A stretch of 10,010 bases of DNA from assembly GCA_023437865.1 (NCBI GenBank), contig JAEZFE010000537.1:1-10010 (forward strand), given 5' to 3'. The stretch comes from Pseudomonadota bacterium. GTDB lineage: Bacteria > Pseudomonadota > Alphaproteobacteria > Rhodospirillales > Magnetospirillaceae. This document shows positions 6,301-10,010 of the stretch, piece after piece (position 1 is the first letter of the stretch; each line of letters starts with the position of its first letter). The position numbers and the translations under genes are program-made. Under the pieces are notes generated by a model. It saw nothing but the letters and a program-made list of their open reading frames with translations, did not search any database and was not told the origin of the DNA.

Positions 6301-7077
6301 ATGTCGAATTTGCACGCGCCCAAGCGCATTCCTCCCGCCCGAATCCGCGAGCGTGAAGGAACCGCCTCCTCCGAAGAGGTGGCACGCTTCACCGCCATGG
6401 CCGAGGCCTGGTGGGACCCGTGGGGCAAGTTCAAGCCGCTGCATAAGTTCAACCCGGTCCGCCTGGACTTCATGCGCCGCAAGCTGGCCGTCCATTTCGG
6501 GCGCGACGCTTCCGCCACCCGGCCGTTCGAGGGCCTGACGCTGCTGGACGTGGGCTGCGGCGGCGGTCTGCTCAGCGAGCCGCTGGCCCGTATGGGGTTC
6601 GCGGTCACCGGCATCGACGCGGGCGACAAGAATATCGGCGTGGCCAAGGTTCACGCCGAGCAATCGGGCCTGGCCATCGATTACCGTGTCGGCGGCCCCG
6701 AGAACGTCGAGCCCGAGAGCTACGACGTGGTGCTGTCGATGGAGGTGATCGAGCACGTGCCCGACCCGGCCCGCTTCATCGCGCTGGCCGCCGGCGCGCT
6801 GAAGCCTGGCGGCGCCTTCATGGGGGCGACGCTGAACCGCACGACCAAATCCTATGCGCTGGCGGTGATGGGCGCCGAGTACATCCTACGTTGGCTGCCT
6901 GCCGGCACCCACGATTGGCGCAAGTTCGTCAAGCCGTCGGAATTCGCCAATTATCTGCGCGATGCCCGCGTCGAGGTGCGCGACCTCAAGGGCATGGCCT
7001 ATGTGCCGTTCAAGGACGAATGGCATGAGACCACCGAGCTTGACGTCAACTACATGCTGTTCGGCGTAAAGATGTGA
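6301..7077 (+). CDS. ubiG: Ubiquinone biosynthesis O-methyltransferase UbiG
   Basis: UbiG carries out both SAM-dependent O-methylations of the ubiquinone ring, on the polyprenyl catechol intermediate and on demethylubiquinol, at the inner membrane. The protein has 258 residues, normal for alphaproteobacterial UbiG. The N-terminal family signature is [20 protein letters not shown] (30-49) followed by FNPVR. SAM motif I is [19 protein letters not shown] (81-99), with the acidic residue after motif II in GIDAGDKN (104-111). EVIEHVPDP (148-156) and LKPGG (167-171) are the later methyltransferase motifs. [10 protein letters not shown] (203-212) is a further UbiG signature. The ATG has AGGAG six bases upstream. 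It diverges from lysC and ends at its own terminator, so it is probably transcribed alone. I see nothing broken. Confidence 0.97.
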   Translation: MSNLHAPKRIPPARIREREGTASSEEVARFTAMAEAWWDPWGKFKPLHKFNPVRLDFMRRKLAVHFGRDASATRPFEGLTLLDVGCGGGLLSEPLARMGFAVTGIDAGDKNIGVAKVHAEQSGLAIDYRVGGPENVEPESYDVVLSMEVIEHVPDPARFIALAAGALKPGGAFMGATLNRTTKSYALAVMGAEYILRWLPAGTHDWRKFVKPSEFANYLRDARVEVRDLKGMAYVPFKDEWHETTELDVNYMLFGVKM

Positions 7078-7085
7078 GGATTGCG

Positions 7086-7110
7086 GAAAGGGCGCCTTGG
7101 GCGCCCTTTC
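7086..7110 (+). terminator. Rho-independent terminator of ubiG
   Basis: GAAAGGGCGCC (7086-7096) pairs perfectly with GGCGCCCTTTC (7100-7110) around a TTG loop. The T-run is short (TTTCTATATT), but the position, nine bases after the ubiG stop, supports termination. Confidence 0.8.
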
Positions 7111-7129
7111 TATATTAATCCCCTCTCCC

Positions 7130-7155
7130 GGAACCACCTGCCTGGGGTCGCCGTT
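7130..7155 (+). promoter_or_regulatory. Candidate EcfG (general stress response) promoter for the two small genes
   Basis: GGAAC (7130-7134), 17 bases, then CGTT (7152-7155) matches the -35/-10 pattern described for alphaproteobacterial EcfG-type sigma factors (GGAAC, 16-17 bases, CGTT). Transcription would start near 7162, about 33 bases before the ATG at 7195 and upstream of its Shine-Dalgarno site AAAGGA (7183-7188). A TTGACA at 7154-7159 overlaps it, but it has no TATAAT-like partner at 16-18 bp. The match is by eye, and a nine-base pattern can occur by chance. Confidence 0.5.
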
Positions 7156-7194
7156 GACAAAGGGATAGTCCCCTTAGCAACGAAAGGATCACGC

Positions 7195-7374
7195 ATGGCC
7201 AAGCACATGCCGCCGGTGCCGCCCGAGCAGCGCCCGCCCCATGGCGATGCCCATGTCCCCGACCAGGACGCTGCGGCCAAGGATGATTCGCGCACCCGCG
7301 ACCTGGCCCATCAGGGGCGCCAGGGCAACATCAAGCAGAACACCACCCACCAAGGTTTTCAGCAGGACCGCTGA
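7195..7374 (+). CDS. Small hydrophilic His/Gln/Pro-rich protein of unknown function (59 aa)
   Basis: I do not recognise a named family. The product has 59 residues, with a Pro-rich first part (MPPVPPEQRPPHG) and a Gln/Asn-rich end (GRQGNIKQNTTHQGFQQDR). It has five His, no Cys, Trp or Tyr, and very few hydrophobic residues, so it is likely a soluble, disordered protein without signal peptide or membrane helix. I recall similar 'NI(K/R)QNTT..Q..QQDR' tails in small alphaproteobacterial hypothetical proteins, but this is memory, not a search. The ATG has AAAGGA six bases upstream, and the codons favour G or C at the third position as in neighbouring genes. The frame is open further upstream into the ubiG terminator, but no start with a ribosome site is seen there. 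It lies two bases before the next small gene and behind a possible EcfG promoter, so a role in stress survival is plausible but inferred. Confidence 0.8.
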   Translation: MAKHMPPVPPEQRPPHGDAHVPDQDAAAKDDSRTRDLAHQGRQGNIKQNTTHQGFQQDR

Positions 7375-7376
7375 TC

Positions 7377-7571
7377 ATGGGCAAGAAAATCCCTCAGACC
7401 GATCGTTCCCACGGTGGGCCCGGCAGCAGCCATGAGGATGCCCGCCAGCAGCAGGCCGCCCCCGCCGACAAGCCCCAGCCGGGCGAGCCCACCAATCCCG
7501 ATTTCAGCCGGGTATCCGGCGGCGGCGGCGAGCGCGACCGCCACCACACCCACGATCCGGCGCGCAAATAG
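7377..7571 (+). CDS. Small hydrophilic Gly/Pro/His-rich protein of unknown function (64 aa)
   Basis: The product has 64 residues and no recognisable domain. It contains no Leu, Cys, Trp or Tyr and only single Ile, Val and Phe residues. It is rich in Gly, Pro, Asp, Gln and Arg, and has five His, three of them in HHTH near the C-terminus (RDRHHTHDPARK). A disordered cytoplasmic protein is the natural reading. The ATG follows the previous gene's TGA by two bases, with AGGA nine bases upstream, so the two are very likely one operon with coupled translation. G/C-rich third positions support coding. Both proteins begin with M-x-K and have a similar make-up, but I see no clear alignment and would not call them paralogs. 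A terminator starts about 50 bp after the stop. A metal-binding role for the His residues is possible but unproven. Confidence 0.72.
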   Translation: MGKKIPQTDRSHGGPGSSHEDARQQQAAPADKPQPGEPTNPDFSRVSGGGGERDRHHTHDPARK

Positions 7572-7589
7572 CCCACCCGCTTGCTCGGG

Positions 7590-7619
7590 GTGACACGTTC
7601 TTCATAAATGCGCTATATC
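7590..7619 (+). promoter_or_regulatory. Candidate promoter for ispG-hisS, placed directly before a terminator
   Basis: GTGACA (7590-7595), an 18-bp spacer and TATATC (7614-7619) resemble a sigma-70 promoter (5/6 and 4/6 matches). An alternative pair is TTGCTC (7581-7586) with CATAAA (7603-7608). The stretch is AT-rich for this genome. Transcription would begin near 7615-7626, at the very foot of the hairpin at 7623-7652. Confidence 0.4.
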
Positions 7620-7622
7620 AGG

Positions 7623-7657
7623 CGCCCCGGCTCCCCTGCGGAGGCCGGGGCGTTTTT
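7623..7657 (+). terminator. Strong Rho-independent terminator between the small-gene operon and ispG
   Basis: CGCCCCGGCTCC (7623-7634) pairs with 7640-7652 (GGAGGCCGGGGCG) over 12 bp, with one bulged G and a CCTGC loop, followed at once by TTTTT (7653-7657). It probably ends the small-gene transcript. Because it lies between the candidate promoter and ispG, it could also act as a leader attenuator. Confidence 0.88.
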
Positions 7658-7678
7658 CCATGGCCGCGGTGATCCCCG

Positions 7679-8791
7679 ATGAGCGTCCGACCCTATCGCC
7701 AGATCCAGCGCCGCAAGTCGCGCCTGATCCATGTCGGCCCGGTGCCGGTGGGCGGTGATGCGCCGATTTCGGTCCAGACCATGACCAACACGCTGACCAC
7801 CGACGTGGCCGGCACGGTGGCGCAGATCAAGCGGGCCGAGGCGGCGGGCGTGGACATCGTCCGCGTTTCCTGCCCCGACGAGGATTCGGCGCGCGCCCTA
7901 AAGGATATCGTGCGTCAGGTCAGCGTGCCGGTGGTCGCCGACATTCACTTCCACTACAAGCGCGCCATCGAGGCTGCCGAATCCGGCGCCGCCTGCCTGC
8001 GCATCAATCCCGGCAATATCGGCTCGCCCGACCGCGTGCGCGAGGTGGTCAAGGCCGCCAAGGATCACGGCTGCTCCATGCGCATCGGCGTCAATGCCGG
8101 TTCGCTGGAGAAGCATCTGCTGGAGAAGTACGGCGAGCCGTGCCCCGAGGCCATGGTCGAGAGCGCCCTGGAGCACGCCAAGATTCTGGAAGACAACGAC
8201 TTCCGCGAGTTCAAGATCAGCGTCAAGGCGTCCGACGTGTTCCTGGCGGTGGCGGCCTATCAGGGCCTGGCCGAGGCCTGTGACTACCCGCTGCATCTCG
8301 GCATCACCGAGGCGGGCGGGCTGATCGGCGGCACGGTGAAATCGGCCATCGGCATGGGCAATTTGCTATGGTCGGGGATCGGCGACACCATCCGCGTGTC
8401 CCTGTCGGCCCCGGTCGAGGAAGAAGTCAAGGTCGGCTACGAGATCCTGAAATCGCTGGGCCTGCGCACGCGCGGCGTCAACATCGTGTCGTGCCCCTCC
8501 TGCGCCCGCCAGGGCTTCAACGTGGTCGATACGGTGGCGGCGCTGGAAAAGCGGCTGGCCCACATCACCGCGCCGGTCACGCTGTCGATCATCGGCTGCG
8601 TGGTCAACGGCCCCGGTGAGGCGCGCGAGACCATGATCGGCCTCACGGGCGGCGGCGGCGACAATCACATGGTCTATGTGGGCGGCACGCCCGACCACAA
8701 GATCGACGGCGATGCCATGCTCGATCATATCGTCGAGCTGGTGGAGCAGAAGGCGGCGGCCATCGAGGCCGCGAAACAGAAGGGAATCTGA
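7679..8791 (+). CDS. ispG: 4-hydroxy-3-methylbut-2-enyl diphosphate synthase IspG (GcpE)
   Basis: IspG reductively converts 2-C-methyl-erythritol cyclodiphosphate to HMBPP in the MEP pathway, using a [4Fe-4S] cluster, in the cytoplasm. The protein has 370 residues, the length of the bacterial single-type enzyme. The N-terminal TIM barrel contains [19 protein letters not shown] (24-42), VVADIHFHY (85-93) and RINPGNIG (108-115). The C-terminal reductase part carries the cluster ligands Cys272 and Cys275 ([10 protein letters not shown]), Cys307 and Glu314 ([10 protein letters not shown]), the three-Cys, one-Glu set known for this enzyme. The ATG follows GGTGA (7668-7672) by six bases. A nearby ATG at 7660 and GTG at 7669 are out of frame. 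hisS begins three bases after the stop, so the two are cotranscribed. The barrel and all cluster ligands are intact. Confidence 0.98.
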   Translation: MSVRPYRQIQRRKSRLIHVGPVPVGGDAPISVQTMTNTLTTDVAGTVAQIKRAEAAGVDIVRVSCPDEDSARALKDIVRQVSVPVVADIHFHYKRAIEAAESGAACLRINPGNIGSPDRVREVVKAAKDHGCSMRIGVNAGSLEKHLLEKYGEPCPEAMVESALEHAKILEDNDFREFKISVKASDVFLAVAAYQGLAEACDYPLHLGITEAGGLIGGTVKSAIGMGNLLWSGIGDTIRVSLSAPVEEEVKVGYEILKSLGLRTRGVNIVSCPSCARQGFNVVDTVAALEKRLAHITAPVTLSIIGCVVNGPGEARETMIGLTGGGGDNHMVYVGGTPDHKIDGDAMLDHIVELVEQKAAAIEAAKQKGI

Positions 8792-8794
8792 GAC

Positions 8795-10010
8795 GTGTCG
8801 AGCCTGCAGCCCGTTCGCGGCACCCATGACCTGCTGCCGGAGGAGTCCCGCCGGCACCGCTTCGTCGAGGAGACCGCGTTCTCGGTCGTCAAGCGCTACG
8901 GCTATGGGGAGGTGGTCACTCCCATCTTCGAATTCACCGAAGTCTTCTCGCGCACCCTGGGCGAGACCTCGGACGTGGTGACCAAGGAGATGTACACCTT
9001 CGCCGACCGCTCGGGTGAGTCCATCACCCTGCGTCCCGAAGGCACGGCCGGCGTGGCGCGCGCCTTCATCTCCGGCGGCCTGGCCCAGTCGCTGCCGCTC
9101 AAGCTGTTCTACCGCGGCCCTATGTTCCGCCACGAGCGCCCGCAGAAGGGGCGCCTGCGCCAGTTCCACCAAGTCGGCGTCGAGCTGTTGGGCATCGAGA
9201 CTCCCCAGGCCGATATCGAGGTGGTGTCCATGGGCTTCCGCATGCTGGAAGCACTCGGCCTCAAGGACAAGGTGCAACTGGAGATCAACACCCTGGGCGA
9301 TGCCGAAAGCCGCATCGCCTACCGCGATGCCCTGGTAGCCTACCTCAGCCCTTACAGGGACAAGTTGTCCGAGGACAGCCGGGCGCGCCTGGACAAGAAC
9401 CCCATGCGGGTGCTCGATTCCAAGGATGAGGGTGACAAGGCCATCGTCGCCGGCGCGCCGCTGATCCACGACTGCCTGACTCCGGCGGCCAAGGAATTCT
9501 TCGAGCAGGTCACCAACGGCCTGAGCGCGCTGGGCGTGCCCTATGTGGTCAACCCCAAGCTGGTGCGCGGCCTCGATTACTACTGCCACACCGCCTTCGA
9601 GTTCACCACCACCGCGTTGGGCGCCCAGGGCACCGTGCTGGCGGGCGGCCGTTATGACGGCCTGATTGGCATGATGGGCGGCCCGGCCACCCCCGGCATC
9701 GGCTGGGCGGCGGGCGTCGAGCGCCTGTCGATGCTGGTCGAGGCGGTGCCCGAGGGTGAGCGCCCGGTTGCGATCATCCCCATGGGTGATGCCACCGCCG
9801 CCCTGGTGCTGGCCGATAGCTTGCGCGCTACCGGCGTGGCGGTGGAACTGGGCTTCTCCGGCAATATGAAGAAGCGCATGGCGCGCGCCAACAAGGCCAA
9901 TGCCCGTGCCGCCGTGATCCTGGGCGAGGACGAGGCCGCGCGCGGTGCCGCCACCCTGCGCGACCTGGATACCGGCGCGCAGGAGGAAGTGCCGCTGGCC
10001 TCGCTGGTGG
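8795..10010 (+). CDS. hisS: Histidyl-tRNA synthetase (3' end lies beyond the window)
   Basis: The enzyme charges tRNA-His with histidine in the cytoplasm. The frame is open from the GTG at 8795 to the window end, giving 405 residues, near the usual 410-425, so only the last part is missing. SSLQPVRGTHDLLPEE (2-17) is the typical N-terminus. LRPEGTAGVARAF (79-91) is the substrate-binding loop, and FYRGPMFRHERPQKGRLRQF (105-124) is class II motif 2. LVRGLDYYCHTAFEF (256-270) is the histidine-specific HisA motif. AGGRYDGL (283-290) and GIGWAAGVERL (301-311, motif 3) complete the site. The anticodon-binding domain begins near 325 (VAIIPMGD) and includes GFSGNMKKRMARANK. The start is supported by AAGGGA (8780-8785) nine bases before the GTG and by the three-base gap after ispG. 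Confidence 0.97.
   Translation, partial: MSSLQPVRGTHDLLPEESRRHRFVEETAFSVVKRYGYGEVVTPIFEFTEVFSRTLGETSDVVTKEMYTFADRSGESITLRPEGTAGVARAFISGGLAQSLPLKLFYRGPMFRHERPQKGRLRQFHQVGVELLGIETPQADIEVVSMGFRMLEALGLKDKVQLEINTLGDAESRIAYRDALVAYLSPYRDKLSEDSRARLDKNPMRVLDSKDEGDKAIVAGAPLIHDCLTPAAKEFFEQVTNGLSALGVPYVVNPKLVRGLDYYCHTAFEFTTTALGAQGTVLAGGRYDGLIGMMGGPATPGIGWAAGVERLSMLVEAVPEGERPVAIIPMGDATAALVLADSLRATGVAVELGFSGNMKKRMARANKANARAAVILGEDEAARGAATLRDLDTGAQEEVPLASLV

Noticed and set aside
7154..7182. TTGACA as the -35 of a sigma-70 promoter for the small genes
   Set aside because: No TATAAT-like hexamer lies 16-18 bp downstream, and the bases overlap the better EcfG match.
7359..7553. A small minus-strand frame with a hydrophobic, membrane-like product
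   Set aside because: It lies opposite the second small gene, has no Shine-Dalgarno site, and hydrophobicity is expected when hydrophilic GC-rich codons are read backwards.
8366..9589. A 407-codon minus-strand frame opposite ispG and hisS
   Set aside because: The product is His/Asp-rich shadow sequence, and hisS and ispG on the plus strand carry all their motifs.
1..10010. CRISPR arrays, insertion sequences, tRNA genes or a foreign island
   Set aside because: No regularly spaced direct repeats, transposase motifs or cloverleaf sequences are visible, and base use is even throughout.

Overview
The window looks like ordinary chromosomal DNA of a GC-rich alphaproteobacterium. The protein sequences and the gene set (a RodZ-like protein, a GAF-containing PtsP, lysC divergent from ubiG, ispG followed by hisS) suggest Rhodospirillales, perhaps a Magnetospirillum-like organism. 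That placement is inferred from recalled gene order and protein character, not from a search. I see no mobile element, CRISPR array, rRNA or tRNA.

Layout. Bases 1-207 are the C-terminal tail of a plus-strand gene with a Pro/Ala-rich end. It converges on a minus-strand block and is separated from it by a strong, probably bidirectional, terminator (218-251). Read in its own direction the minus block is lysC (aspartokinase, start 6130), a nitronate monooxygenase/FabK-like flavoprotein (start 4891), ptsP (the nitrogen-PTS Enzyme I, start 3854) and then a rodZ-like gene (GTG start 1463). lysC, the flavoprotein and ptsP are packed as an operon: a 24-bp gap, then a one-base TGATG overlap. rodZ follows after 126 bp with its own candidate promoter. 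The plus block starts with ubiG (6301), which diverges from lysC across 170 bp and ends at a terminator (7086-7110). Two tiny hydrophilic genes (7195-7374 and 7377-7571) come next, with their own terminator (7623-7657). ispG (7679) and hisS (8795, running off the end) close the window.

Function. The genes are mostly housekeeping: aspartate-family amino acid synthesis (LysC), nitrogen-linked phosphotransfer (PtsP), cell shape (RodZ), ubiquinone synthesis (UbiG), isoprenoid precursor synthesis (IspG) and histidyl-tRNA charging (HisS). UbiG and IspG may meet in one product, since the ubiquinone tail is built from the isoprenoids that IspG helps make.

The most interesting part is 7130-7571. Two very small, His/Gln/Pro-rich, probably disordered proteins lie behind a sequence that fits the alphaproteobacterial general-stress (EcfG) promoter pattern, GGAAC-N17-CGTT. 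I did not find a convincing wholly new multi-gene system.
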